Of a DNA stretch of 64,000 nt, positions 35,571 through 44,842 are shown in pieces (positions within the stretch are counted from its first letter, which is position 1; each line of letters opens with the position of its first letter). Made by a program: the position numbers and the translations under genes. The DNA is taken from NCBI RefSeq assembly GCF_020149935.1, contig NZ_CP083757.1, positions 4,427,501 through 4,491,500 on the forward strand. The letters run 5' to 3'. Source of the DNA: Marinilongibacter aquaticus (lineage in GTDB: Bacteria > Bacteroidota > Bacteroidia > Cytophagales > Spirosomataceae). The notes under the pieces were generated by a model. That model worked only from the letters and a program-made list of their open reading frames with translations. It was not told the origin of the DNA and did no database searches.

Positions 35571-36782
35571 ATGGCTTTGATCAAAAATAAGAAAATCCTA
35601 TTGGGTGTAACAGGCAGCATTGCAGCCTATAAATCAGCCTATTTGGTGCGGATGTTGGTAAAGGCGGGTGCCGAGGTGAAAGTATTGATGACGCCCTCGG
35701 CCGAAGGGTTTATTACGCCGCTTACTTTGGCTACTTTATCCAAAAATCCTGTGCTGAGCACTTTTACGAAGCAAGAAAATGGGGAGTGGAACAACCATGT
35801 TGAACTTGGCCTTTGGGCCGATTTGCTGTTGATTGCTCCGCTTTCAGCCAATACGCTTGCCAAGTGTGCCCACGGTTTCTGCGACAATTTGCTTATGGCT
35901 ACCTATTTGTCGGCTCGCTGTCCAGTGGCTTTTGCCCCCGCCATGGATCTGGACATGTACGCTCACCCGAGTACGCAGGAAAATTTAAAGAAATTGAAAG
36001 CCTTCGGTCATCATATTATTGAACCCGGAGAAGGCGAATTGGCCAGCGGCTTGGAAGGCAAGGGGAGAATGGCTGAACCTGAAGATATTTTGGAAGAAAT
36101 CGAAATCTTGCTTTCCAACACCCAAGCCCTGAAGCAAAAAAAAGTGCTCATTACGGCTGGACCTACGCAAGAGGCCATCGACCCTGTGCGTTTTATCAGC
36201 AATCATTCTTCAGGGAAAATGGGCTACGAACTGGCTCGTGTGTGTCGAAATGCAGGGGCTGAAGTGCATTTGGTTTCCGGACCAGTCAATTTGAGGGTGC
36301 CCAAAGGCGTCCATTTTTACGGGGTGCATGCTGCGGACGAAATGTACGCCAAAGCTCAAGCGATTTTTTCTGGTGCAGATGTCACTATTTTTGTGGCTGC
36401 AGTGGCCGATTATGCTCCGAAATCGGTTTCAGAAACCAAAATTAAAAAGAAGGATGACGAGCTGAGCATTACTTTGCGGAAAAACCCGGATATCGCTTCG
36501 GCTTTGGGGAAAGTAAAAAAGGATGGACAAATTACCGTTGGCTTTGCTTTGGAAACCGACAACGCGGAAATGCACGCCCGAAAGAAGATTGAATCGAAGA
36601 ACCTGGATATGATTGTGCTCAATACCTTACAAGATAGTGGAGCGGGCTTTCGTTATGATACGAACAAAGTCGCGATCATTTCTAAAGTGGGGGAGAAGGT
36701 GAATTTTCCTTTGAAAGCCAAATCAGAAGTGGCCGAAGACATTGTAAATGCGATAGTGAAGTTAATGGACCAAAAAGTGTAG
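35571..36782 (+). CDS. coaBC: Bifunctional phosphopantothenoylcysteine decarboxylase/synthetase
   Basis: Makes phosphopantetheine for coenzyme A in two steps. The N-terminal CoaC flavoprotein (about 1-185) has GVTGSIAAYKS, catalytic His76 (NNHVELG) and the PAMDLDMY substrate-recognition clamp with Cys in the preceding lid region. The CoaB synthetase part (about 187-403) has the nucleotide loop ITAGPTQEAIDPVRFISNHSSG in two parts and a KIKKKD lysine segment. The length is typical. It is followed after one base by the DUF4835/porD gene, an arrangement common in Bacteroidota. Confidence 0.97.
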   Translation: MALIKNKKILLGVTGSIAAYKSAYLVRMLVKAGAEVKVLMTPSAEGFITPLTLATLSKNPVLSTFTKQENGEWNNHVELGLWADLLLIAPLSANTLAKCAHGFCDNLLMATYLSARCPVAFAPAMDLDMYAHPSTQENLKKLKAFGHHIIEPGEGELASGLEGKGRMAEPEDILEEIEILLSNTQALKQKKVLITAGPTQEAIDPVRFISNHSSGKMGYELARVCRNAGAEVHLVSGPVNLRVPKGVHFYGVHAADEMYAKAQAIFSGADVTIFVAAVADYAPKSVSETKIKKKDDELSITLRKNPDIASALGKVKKDGQITVGFALETDNAEMHARKKIESKNLDMIVLNTLQDSGAGFRYDTNKVAIISKVGEKVNFPLKAKSEVAEDIVNAIVKLMDQKV

Positions 36783-36783
36783 C

Positions 36784-37704
36784 ATGAAATTGATTTACCG
36801 TTGTTTGTTTTTAGTGGTGTTGGTGTGTGCAATGGGGCCAACGGCGGCTGCTCAGGAGCTGAACGCCCGTGTGGAGGTGAATTACCAAAACATGAAAACC
36901 AAATTGCAATACGACCCGAAGATTTTTCAGGAAATACAGAACAAGATTCAGGACTTCATGAACACCACGCAATGGACGAACGACCGATTTGCCCAAGATG
37001 AAAAAATCAAATGCGATTTGATCATCAATATCATGAGTTCGCCCAGTCAAAATGTATTCAATGGCAATGCTCAGTTTCAAACCATTCGCCCCATTTATGG
37101 CACGGATTACGAATCGGTTTCTTTTAAATTCACCGATCTCAGCTTTTCCTTTTCTTTCCAACCGATCGAAAGGCAAATGATTTTCAATGAGCGAAGTTTC
37201 AGTAGCAACATCACGTCTTTGGCGGCATATTACAGTTTATTGGCTCTGACTATCGATTACGATACATTCAGCAGCTTGGGCGGCTCACCGTATTTGCAAA
37301 GGCTGTACAGTTTGGTGACAATTGCATCGAGCCAAGGTGGAGGGTGGAGCCAAGACGACAAATCTCAACGCAACCGATATTGGTTGATAGAAAATATTCA
37401 AAATCAGCAATTTATACGTCTAAGGGAAGAGTTGTACAAATACCACCGTTTGGTACTCGATGACTTCGGCCGTGATCCCAAAAAAGGAAGGGAAGAAGTG
37501 ATGAAATTTTTGCAAGTGGTGCAGAATATTGCCACACTTCGGCAAAGTTCTGTATTCATCAATGCTCTTTTCGATGCGAAATCTCAAGAACTCATCAATG
37601 TGTTTTCCGATGGCAGCCCGGAAGAAAAGCAGAAAGCCTTTTCGATTTTGACAACACTCGATCCCGATAAAACCGAACAATACAGAAGAATAATAAGAAG
37701 TTAA
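36784..37704 (+). CDS. porD: DUF4835 protein, PorD-type T9SS component
   Basis: A 306-residue exported protein with signal peptide ending AAAQ and DUF4835 features: NARVEVNYQNMK, KCDLIINIMSSPSQNVFNG, YSFE-type FSFSFQPIERQM and LAAYYSLLALTIDYDTFSSLGG. DUF4835 proteins are annotated as PorD in the type IX secretion system; the molecular role is unresolved. Its place one base after coaBC is the standard context in Bacteroidota. In many relatives bamD, rpoZ and recN are also neighbours, but here an SDR gene follows. Confidence 0.82.
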   Translation: MKLIYRCLFLVVLVCAMGPTAAAQELNARVEVNYQNMKTKLQYDPKIFQEIQNKIQDFMNTTQWTNDRFAQDEKIKCDLIINIMSSPSQNVFNGNAQFQTIRPIYGTDYESVSFKFTDLSFSFSFQPIERQMIFNERSFSSNITSLAAYYSLLALTIDYDTFSSLGGSPYLQRLYSLVTIASSQGGGWSQDDKSQRNRYWLIENIQNQQFIRLREELYKYHRLVLDDFGRDPKKGREEVMKFLQVVQNIATLRQSSVFINALFDAKSQELINVFSDGSPEEKQKAFSILTTLDPDKTEQYRRIIRS

Positions 37705-37707
37705 GCC

Positions 37708-38463
37708 ATGTCAGGAAAAAGAATTGCACTCATCACCGGAGCGTCTTCAGGAATAGGAAAAGCCACGGCGAAAGCCTTGAATAATTTGAATTTCGGTTTG
37801 ATTTTGTGCGGAAGAAGAAAAGAAAAATTGGAAGAATTGAATGCAGATTTGGGTGGTGAACATTTGATTTTGACTTTCGATGTCAGTGATGAAAAGGCTG
37901 TTTTTGAGAGTTTGGCCAACAGGCCTGAGCCTTTCGATCGGGTAGACGTTTTGATAAACAATGCGGGCAATGCTCATGGATTGGCTTCTTTGGCCGAGGG
38001 TAGCGTCAGCGATTGGGATGCCATGTTCGGTTCCAATGTGAGCGGTTTGCTGTATGTCACGAAGGCCATTTTGCCTGAAATGGTAGCCCAGAAGTCGGGA
38101 CATATTGTCAATATCAGTTCGATTGCCGGCAAGCAAACCTATGCCAACGGCACGGTCTACTGTGCCACCAAAAAGGCTGTGGAAGCCATCAGCGAGGGCA
38201 TTCGTTTGGATCATACAAAAGATGGAATAAAGGTCACCAATATCGCACCTGGGGCTGTCGAAACAGAGTTTTCGGAAGTGCGTTTCAAAGGCGATGTAGA
38301 AAGAGCCAAGCAAGTTTACGCAGGTTTTGAACCTTTGGTGGCCGATGACATTGCGAATGCTATAGCTTATGCGGTTTCAGCACCAGATCATGTAACCATT
38401 GCGGATATGACCATTTTGGCGAAAGCCCAAGCCTCGGCAGCTACAATTTATCGCGAGGGCTAA
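37708..38463 (+). CDS. Short-chain dehydrogenase/reductase (YdfG-like)
   Basis: A 251-residue classical SDR with the NAD(P) loop ITGASSGIGKATAKAL, NNAG (about residue 88), catalytic Ser in VNISSIAG and YCATK (Tyr-x3-Lys about residue 152). Arg/Lys residues after strand 2 (CGRRKEK) favour NADPH. The sequence resembles YdfG-type 3-hydroxy acid dehydrogenases such as those acting on L-allo-threonine or serine. It begins three bases after porD, so it belongs to the coaBC operon. Confidence 0.9.
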   Translation: MSGKRIALITGASSGIGKATAKALNNLNFGLILCGRRKEKLEELNADLGGEHLILTFDVSDEKAVFESLANRPEPFDRVDVLINNAGNAHGLASLAEGSVSDWDAMFGSNVSGLLYVTKAILPEMVAQKSGHIVNISSIAGKQTYANGTVYCATKKAVEAISEGIRLDHTKDGIKVTNIAPGAVETEFSEVRFKGDVERAKQVYAGFEPLVADDIANAIAYAVSAPDHVTIADMTILAKAQASAATIYREG

Positions 38464-38560
38464 TCGCCGTTTAATAATTTGTCGGGATTTTAAATCTTTG
38501 AAAATCAATAAATAAACAGGGTTTGAGATAATTTAATCTCGAATGTATTCATTTGTTTGA

Positions 38561-38568
38561 TAACTTTG
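38561..38568 (+). promoter_or_regulatory. -7 box before the metalloprotease gene
   Basis: TAACTTTG matches TAnnTTTG and lies 19 bases before the ATG in a 124-base intergenic region without other features. No properly spaced -33 TTG was found. Confidence 0.45.
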
Positions 38569-38587
38569 GTGAAAAACCATTGTTATA

Positions 38588-41500
38588 ATGTGCCTTAAAC
38601 GCAGCTTTTTCTCAATCCTTTTGCTTGCTCTTTTCGCCTTTCAGTTGCATGCACAAATTAAAGAACGCCCCCAGCCTTTATGTGGAGTAGGTGATGAACT
38701 TTTGCCGGAAACACTCGCAAATATGGAATTGGCCTTCGAGAGGTTGCGAAGCGGTTATAAACGCACGGCTGATCCCGAAAACCCTTACTTTTGTATTGTT
38801 TCGATAGATATTGATAGCGATACATACGAAGATTTTAAAGGAGATACTTTGCAAATTCGTATTGAGGTATTGCAGATGCTCGAGAAGGTTTCGGGCATTT
38901 ACGAAAGGGATGTAAACACCAAACTGGTTTTGGGCGATTTGCACATTTGGAAGGAGTCGAGCAAAGACCCATACTATGGTGTAACGAACATTTACGAAAT
39001 GCTAAATGCCATACAGAAGAACGCGGAAGACAAGTCGATATTCCCCAGTTTCAGTCACATGAAGATGTATTTGCCAACCAAAGATTTTTTTGGTGCAGGG
39101 GGTGTAGCTACGGGCAAAGTGAATGTGTCGCCTTGGGGTGTAATCAATACAATTGCTCATGAACTCGGCCACAATTTCGGTTCGCCACATACGCAAAGTT
39201 GCGGTTGGAAAGGCGGGCCGCTAGATTATTGTTACTCGACCGAAGGAACCTGCTACGAAGAGTCAATGGAAAACGTGATAGGTACATTGATGAGTTACTG
39301 CAATGTGCAGAATTACCATTTTCATCCGCAAGTGCAAGAACTGATGGGTATCTACATCCAGAGTGCCTTGAAACAAGCCGAAGGCTTACCCGAAAAGCCC
39401 GTTTTCCCAACTTTCAATACTTTGAATTTGTCTCGGCCCTATGTGTTTTGGAGTGGCTCGGCAAATGCCCGAGCCTATGCGGTGAGTTTGGCAATTGATC
39501 CGAATTTCGACAATATAGTGTATACCGATACCTTGAACAGCAGTGTGTTGCCTTACGAAGGTTTTACAGTAGGGCAAGAATATTATCTGAAAGTATGGGC
39601 ATTGAACAAAAACGGGATGTCTTCGGCAAGTGAAACATTGCATATCAAAGTATCTGACTTCAAGGCCCAAATGCCTAAGATTTTAACACCCACAGCTTTT
39701 TCTGTGAAAGATATATACGACAATTGGGAAGTGCAGTTCACGCCTGTGTCTGGGGCCGATTATTATGAAGTGGAATGGCTTTTAGATCCCGACAGGGCTT
39801 TTCTTGAACCCAGGGAAGGCTCTATGGTGAAAACCAATTCGACGAAAGCTTTTTTACGAGGAAGTAGTTTCCATACCGACCTGCGTTTTGGCTTGAGGGT
39901 TCGGGCAATAAAGGATGATGTGGCAGGGACATGGTCGTTGGTGAGCACACAAATGATCGATCCATTCAGCAAGTACGCTGCATCGGCCGTGAACCTTGCA
40001 AACGGAACCAATCAGGCTGCTATAAATCTGCGGACCTATTATTACGGGCCATATGAAATGCAGGCAAAACTTTACAACATAAGTGAAGGAGGAAATGCAC
40101 CAGAACAGGTATTCGATTTTGATTCGTCGAAATTTCCGAAATTTGGTCAATTGACGGCCTTCAACGGTTTGAAACCGAACAATACTTATCGAATAGATTA
40201 CAGTTTTAATGAAGAGGAACTGTATCCGGCCTTCGGGCAGTTGAAAAGCCAGCGGTCGATAAGTTTTGTGAATCGAAAGGAATCGGCTGAGAATTTAGAG
40301 GTTTTGGATGTGGGAGGAGCCTCAGAAATTAGCAAAATCCGGGTGCACAACAACAAGGTTTATGCAGTAACGGAAAAGGGGCTTTTGATAAATCATTTGA
40401 AAGAGAATCGGGCAGAAATTATTGATATGGAAAAAAGCCACAATTTTATCAGTAACACCACTTTGGCCTTTGATTTTGACGCAAACGGAAACCTTTGGAC
40501 TGTGCAGCCCAATGCCCGAAGAGAGAACAACCAGTATGTTTTTCCCGCACCGGTGGCGGCGATCAGTAAATTTGATGAAAGGTTTTTGTGGTTGGAAAGG
40601 GAGGAGGTTTCGCGATGGCCAAACAACACTGCTGAATATTCCATAGAATGGTTTGATAGTGAAAGCGGTTTGATTTCGGGTTCGAATGGTTTGTATTCTC
40701 CAAACAACGGAGGTATTTCGCAGTATATAAGCAATGCTCATGGTTGGCTGAATTATATCGGAGACGATGCCCAGTATGTGTGGCTTTACAGCAACAACAA
40801 TGGCGAGCTTATTTTATGGAAATTAAAGAAGTCGGATAAATCTATTCGACAAACAGACATTAGCGATCAAGTCAATGCTTTTGGGGGAATCCGGAACGCC
40901 ATTTTGGGAAGAGACAAGACTATTTATTTACAAATAAATCAGCAGCTTTTTTCTTTGACGGAAGAAGGTCAAGTCGAGCCCATCTCTCTATCGGCTTTTG
41001 GTTTGGACAATGTGGAGAAAATTGCATTGGATATCAATGGAAATGTGTTTGTCATTGGTACGGTCAAGTATGGATTTGGATATACGATGATTAAGCAGTT
41101 TCAAGGAGATTGGGTAAAGGTAAAAGACATGCCTGATTTTAACGCTGCATTTTTGGGCAATGATTTGATACCTTGCGAGAATGGCGATTTCGTGGCTTTG
41201 TACAAAAATGTTTTGGTGAGATGGGAGATCTGTGATCAAGAAGAGGCGGTACAAACCCTTTTGCCCGAAATGGTCATTGCCGGTGATACCGTACAGTTTG
41301 ATGTGAAATCTTGCGATGCAGGACAATGGGAAATCAATGGACAAAAATTGGCCTCTAGTCCGGATCTAAAATTGACACTAACGGAGAATACGCCTTATTC
41401 TTTCTCTTGCGATAACCTAAGTTGTGCTTCTACGAAAACTGTGGGGACAGTTCAGATTGTGTCGGAGATTGATCTTGAGGGGCAGGCCTTTTATTTCTGT

Positions 41501-42430
41501 AAAGAAAAATCAGTCGCAATAGCCACCGATTTGAATGGGCTCTCGAAAAAAGGTTTGGTTGAGGCCAAGTTGCTTTCTGCTACTGAGGAACAATGGGTAT
41601 TTCCGGTGGATTTAATAGAGGGCAAGCTCACTTTTGAATTGCCCGAGGGATTAGGTTTGGGCGACTATACTCTAGATCTATCTTCTGAACGAGTGAAAAT
41701 TCAAACTCAGGGCGAACTCAGCATACATTTACAGGGAAATCCTGAAGTGGAAGTCCTTGGCGAACGGTTTAGCTGCGATGGTGATGCCGTGAGTTTGGAA
41801 GCGAATTCGATGGACGAGAATTTGAATTACCACTGGCTTACTGCAAATGGAACGGAGCTTGCTTCGGGTGATCAAGTGAATGTATACTCCAGCGGCCTAT
41901 ACACCCTGATCTCTACAAATCAAGGGGGCTGCACAAGCACAGTGGATTCAATAGAAGTGTCTATAGCAGACCTCGGCAATGTGGCTTTGGTAGTGGAAAA
42001 TGAAGGTTATATTTTTCCGGATGAAGATATGCCTTTTCAGATTTTAGGATTGGACACGTTGCAAGATTATACCTTCACTTTGTTTAAAGATGGTTTGGCC
42101 TTACCCGATGGACAGGTGACAGCCAGTCAAACAGGAAACTATGCCATGAAAGTGCAAAGCGAATATTGCGAAACCACCAGTAAAGAAGTGAAAGTGCAGG
42201 TTTTAGAAGGCAATCGAATTTATCCGAATCCGAGCAAAGACGAAATGAAACTGTACATGGAAACTGAGGGCCGAGTAGAGATTACAAATGTTTCAGGGCA
42301 AATATTTTATACCGAAGACCTGAGCAAAGGTAAACACAGCGTGGAGGTAAAGTATTGGCCAGTAGGTTCTTATATGGTTAAGTTTGTGCAAGGCAAACAC
42401 CAGGAGGTAAAAAGAGCGGTAGTCAAATAA
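38588..42430 (+). CDS. T9SS-secreted M12B-like zinc metalloprotease
   Basis: A 1280-residue secreted protein: signal peptide (ending FQLHAQ), a metzincin catalytic domain (about 30-260), a fibronectin III-like region (about 270-570), a beta-propeller-like segment with repeated strand/turn units (about 575-900), Ig/PKD-like domains (about 905-1200), and a T9SS type A sorting domain (about 1215-1280; IYPNPSKDEM ... GSYMVKF ... KRAVVK). The zinc site is HELGHNFGSPH (His191, Glu192, His195, His201) with a Met-turn GTLMSYC, as in reprolysins. It should be exported through the T9SS and cleaved from its tail. A Cys-rich loop after the active site (SCGWKGGPLDYCYS) probably forms disulfides. Substrate unknown. 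Confidence 0.9.
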   Translation: MCLKRSFFSILLLALFAFQLHAQIKERPQPLCGVGDELLPETLANMELAFERLRSGYKRTADPENPYFCIVSIDIDSDTYEDFKGDTLQIRIEVLQMLEKVSGIYERDVNTKLVLGDLHIWKESSKDPYYGVTNIYEMLNAIQKNAEDKSIFPSFSHMKMYLPTKDFFGAGGVATGKVNVSPWGVINTIAHELGHNFGSPHTQSCGWKGGPLDYCYSTEGTCYEESMENVIGTLMSYCNVQNYHFHPQVQELMGIYIQSALKQAEGLPEKPVFPTFNTLNLSRPYVFWSGSANARAYAVSLAIDPNFDNIVYTDTLNSSVLPYEGFTVGQEYYLKVWALNKNGMSSASETLHIKVSDFKAQMPKILTPTAFSVKDIYDNWEVQFTPVSGADYYEVEWLLDPDRAFLEPREGSMVKTNSTKAFLRGSSFHTDLRFGLRVRAIKDDVAGTWSLVSTQMIDPFSKYAASAVNLANGTNQAAINLRTYYYGPYEMQAKLYNISEGGNAPEQVFDFDSSKFPKFGQLTAFNGLKPNNTYRIDYSFNEEELYPAFGQLKSQRSISFVNRKESAENLEVLDVGGASEISKIRVHNNKVYAVTEKGLLINHLKENRAEIIDMEKSHNFISNTTLAFDFDANGNLWTVQPNARRENNQYVFPAPVAAISKFDERFLWLEREEVSRWPNNTAEYSIEWFDSESGLISGSNGLYSPNNGGISQYISNAHGWLNYIGDDAQYVWLYSNNNGELILWKLKKSDKSIRQTDISDQVNAFGGIRNAILGRDKTIYLQINQQLFSLTEEGQVEPISLSAFGLDNVEKIALDINGNVFVIGTVKYGFGYTMIKQFQGDWVKVKDMPDFNAAFLGNDLIPCENGDFVALYKNVLVRWEICDQEEAVQTLLPEMVIAGDTVQFDVKSCDAGQWEINGQKLASSPDLKLTLTENTPYSFSCDNLSCASTKTVGTVQIVSEIDLEGQAFYFCKEKSVAIATDLNGLSKKGLVEAKLLSATEEQWVFPVDLIEGKLTFELPEGLGLGDYTLDLSSERVKIQTQGELSIHLQGNPEVEVLGERFSCDGDAVSLEANSMDENLNYHWLTANGTELASGDQVNVYSSGLYTLISTNQGGCTSTVDSIEVSIADLGNVALVVENEGYIFPDEDMPFQILGLDTLQDYTFTLFKDGLALPDGQVTASQTGNYAMKVQSEYCETTSKEVKVQVLEGNRIYPNPSKDEMKLYMETEGRVEITNVSGQIFYTEDLSKGKHSVEVKYWPVGSYMVKFVQGKHQEVKRAVVK

Positions 42431-42449
42431 AAATTTGGACAAGGATATT

Positions 42450-42992
42450 TCAAGAAGTGCTGAGGCAACTGAGCACGGCTTCAATTTTGTCGTTCAGTTC
42501 GTTTTGAATCAAGCCATTGGTCAAGCCTTTGCTTTCATCGAAGTTTTCTTCGAATGTAGGCAAGGAAAAGGTTTCAATCACCTGTCCGCCATTTCTTGGA
42601 AAACGGGCTTCGGCTATTTTCAGGACCGATGCTCCACCGCGGGCACCTGTGGAAGTGGCCATCAAAAAAATAGGCTTTTCTTGAAAAACTTTCACGTTGG
42701 GAATTCGCGAAACCCAATCGAAAATATTTTTGAAAGCCGCGGAGTACGCTCCATTGTGTTCGGCCATCGACATCAGGATTAAATCGGCTTGGGCAATATG
42801 CCGACTGAATGCATAGGCTTCTTTCGGAATACCCTGCTCGGCTTCTTTGTCGACACTGAAAATAGGCATTTCGAAATCGTTCAGATCAATCAGGTTCACA
42901 TCGTGACCTTTGAAAAGGCCGCTTACGTAAGTCACCAGTTTTTTATTGATCGAATGTTTGCTGCTGCTTCCTGCAAAAGCTAAAATCTGCAT
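42450..42992 (-). CDS. NADPH-dependent FMN reductase family protein
   Basis: A 180-residue flavodoxin-like protein with the FMN phosphate loop LAFAGSSSKHSINKKL at the N-terminus and AEHNGAYSAAFKNIFDW (about residues 78-95), a core motif of azoreductase/chromate-reductase-type enzymes. Cytoplasmic NAD(P)H:quinone or flavin reductase activity is inferred. It converges on the metalloprotease with a 19-base gap and no clear terminator. Confidence 0.88.
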   Translation of the reverse strand: MQILAFAGSSSKHSINKKLVTYVSGLFKGHDVNLIDLNDFEMPIFSVDKEAEQGIPKEAYAFSRHIAQADLILMSMAEHNGAYSAAFKNIFDWVSRIPNVKVFQEKPIFLMATSTGARGGASVLKIAEARFPRNGGQVIETFSLPTFEENFDESKGLTNGLIQNELNDKIEAVLSCLSTS

Positions 42993-43094
42993 GCCTAGTT
43001 TCGTTTAATTCTACAAATTACAATACACCTAAGCTGTAAATTTAGCTAGACAAAGTATTCAGGCGAAGCAAATCGGCTTTTCTTTCGAGAAATG

Positions 43095-43436
43095 TTAATG
43101 CAATTCGGCAGAATGGTCGTCGGGTAAAGGACTAGAAGTGATTTTGAGTTCACGCACGCGGTCCCAATCCATGTGCACAACCGGAATGGAATATATCTCT
43201 TGGCAGGCTCCAGGGAACCGTTGTCTAAGCAACTCATTGATTTCGTCGAAAAAACCAGTTTGCGTCAGGCATGTGAGCTTGTGCACACGCGTAATTTCGG
43301 CTTGACCGTTTTCTTCCAGATACCGTTCTCTATCGAAATCGACATCGATGGCCCGGGCCAACTTCTCGTTCAAAAGAGCCGTGGCAATGGCTTTGATTTT
43401 ATCTTCACAATTGCAATACAAATGGAGTACGATCAT
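43095..43436 (-). CDS. Divergent CutA1-like protein
   Basis: A 113-residue cytoplasmic protein. The start IVLHLYCNCEDKIKAIATALLNEKLARAIDVD resembles in layout the CutA opening (strand, then helix ending in a short 'LaAcvn'-type segment), and EIYSIPVVHMDWDRVRE matches the CutA end 'EIIALPVV...YLxW'. CutA1 proteins are trimeric and implicated in divalent-metal tolerance. The core residues differ enough that a related ferredoxin-like protein is possible. The ATG overlaps the tolC stop (ATGA), so it is the last gene of the export operon. Confidence 0.5.
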   Translation of the reverse strand: MIVLHLYCNCEDKIKAIATALLNEKLARAIDVDFDRERYLEENGQAEITRVHKLTCLTQTGFFDEINELLRQRFPGACQEIYSIPVVHMDWDRVRELKITSSPLPDDHSAELH

Positions 43437-44842
43437 GGCGTTTGATTTAAAGTCACCCGATTCAGCAAAATCCCTGCGGCCCACTCTTGTTGATACAGAG
43501 CATTGAAAAGTTTCAGCTGCGTTTGCAAAAGTTTCTGTTGGCTGTCGAGCCATTTGTTTTCTCGGGTGTTGACATAGAAAAGTGAACTTTCGCCCTGTTT
43601 AAACTTGAAAACCTCGTTGTTCAACAAAGCTCTATAGTTTTCTTGCATGTCTTGTGCCATGCGGCTTTGCCCTTTCAATTGTTCGTAGGCATTGTGGTAG
43701 TTACGCACCTTTGTTTCTACTTCCCAGATTTTCTGTTTTGTGGCCCAATCTGTTTCCGTAAGTTTCAGTTGAGCTTTTTCCAAAGCCCCTCTTCCCTCCC
43801 GAAACAAGAGGGGGATTCGCACCGTAAAACCCAATTTATAATTGTTTTGTAAACCGGGATTGGTGGCGACAAAGCCTGCGTAGTTCGGACTTAAATAATT
43901 GAATTTCAAATTGGCCGTGGGCAGTATTTTCTGAAATTGCAGTTTCCTGTAGGCTTCGTAATAAGCAGTTTTCAAGGTATAGGCCCGTATATCAGGATGA
44001 TTGTTTTTGGCCAATTCAATAAGCTCATAAATCTCGTATTCTGGCAAAACGGTAGCGGTTTGCAAGTTTTCGGGCAGCAGATTTTCATCCGGAATGTAAG
44101 GTGTCTGTTCTTCATCCCATAGAAATTGGGCCAAAGCAAAAGAAGCCTTTTGGAAATCGAGATTGGTTTGGCTGTAAAGCAGGTCGATATTTTGCCTTTG
44201 ACTCAAAGCTTCGATGGTGTCTGCCGCGGCATAATATCCATTTTCAAAACCCATTTTTACGAGTCTTTGGCGTTCGTAGCTGTTGGCCCGATAGGTTTCC
44301 AGAATATTGAGCAATTTGTGGGTCAAAGCCCAGTTGTTGTAGGCTTGTAAGCCACTGAACATCAAATCGTTCAAAATCGATTGGCGGTCGGTTTCGCTTT
44401 GCTGTTTGTAAATTTTCGCCTGCTTTAGGGCAGTGCGTTTGTAGTCGGTCAAAAGCCCTTGAAGCAAAGGCAGTTCCATGCCGAGGTATTGTAATTGACC
44501 TTTTGTTTTTTCAGGATTGATGTACGACCCCGCAGAATATTCTTGTCCCGCTTTCAGCTTCAAGCCGAAAGGGCTTTGCCAAGAAAGTTCGGGTGTTTCA
44601 TAACGGAAATAATTCTTGCCGTCCAAGGTTTTCACTTGGTTGTCGAAAGTGAAATTCGGGTCAAAAGCTCCTTTGGCATAGCGAATATCCGCCTCAGATT
44701 GTCCCACACGGGCATCGGCCTGAGCCATTACAGGATGATTCTTAGCCAGTTGGTCGAGGAACTCCTGCACGGAAAGCACTTCCTGAGCCGAAGCAGAAAA
44801 CCAGAGGAAAGGCAACAGCAGTACAATATGCTTTACTCTCAT
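43433..44842 (-). CDS. TolC-family outer-membrane efflux channel
   Basis: A 469-residue exported protein with signal peptide (ending FSASAQ) and two TolC repeats of long amphipathic coiled coils (about 20-230 and 240-465), including the NHPVMAQADARVGQSEADIRYAKGAFDP start typical for the family. Trimeric TolC proteins bridge periplasm and outer membrane. The gene is linked by four-base overlaps to the adaptor upstream and the CutA-like gene downstream, so it is the outer part of the exporter encoded here. Confidence 0.92.
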   Translation of the reverse strand: MRVKHIVLLLPFLWFSASAQEVLSVQEFLDQLAKNHPVMAQADARVGQSEADIRYAKGAFDPNFTFDNQVKTLDGKNYFRYETPELSWQSPFGLKLKAGQEYSAGSYINPEKTKGQLQYLGMELPLLQGLLTDYKRTALKQAKIYKQQSETDRQSILNDLMFSGLQAYNNWALTHKLLNILETYRANSYERQRLVKMGFENGYYAAADTIEALSQRQNIDLLYSQTNLDFQKASFALAQFLWDEEQTPYIPDENLLPENLQTATVLPEYEIYELIELAKNNHPDIRAYTLKTAYYEAYRKLQFQKILPTANLKFNYLSPNYAGFVATNPGLQNNYKLGFTVRIPLLFREGRGALEKAQLKLTETDWATKQKIWEVETKVRNYHNAYEQLKGQSRMAQDMQENYRALLNNEVFKFKQGESSLFYVNTRENKWLDSQQKLLQTQLKLFNALYQQEWAAGILLNRVTLNQTP

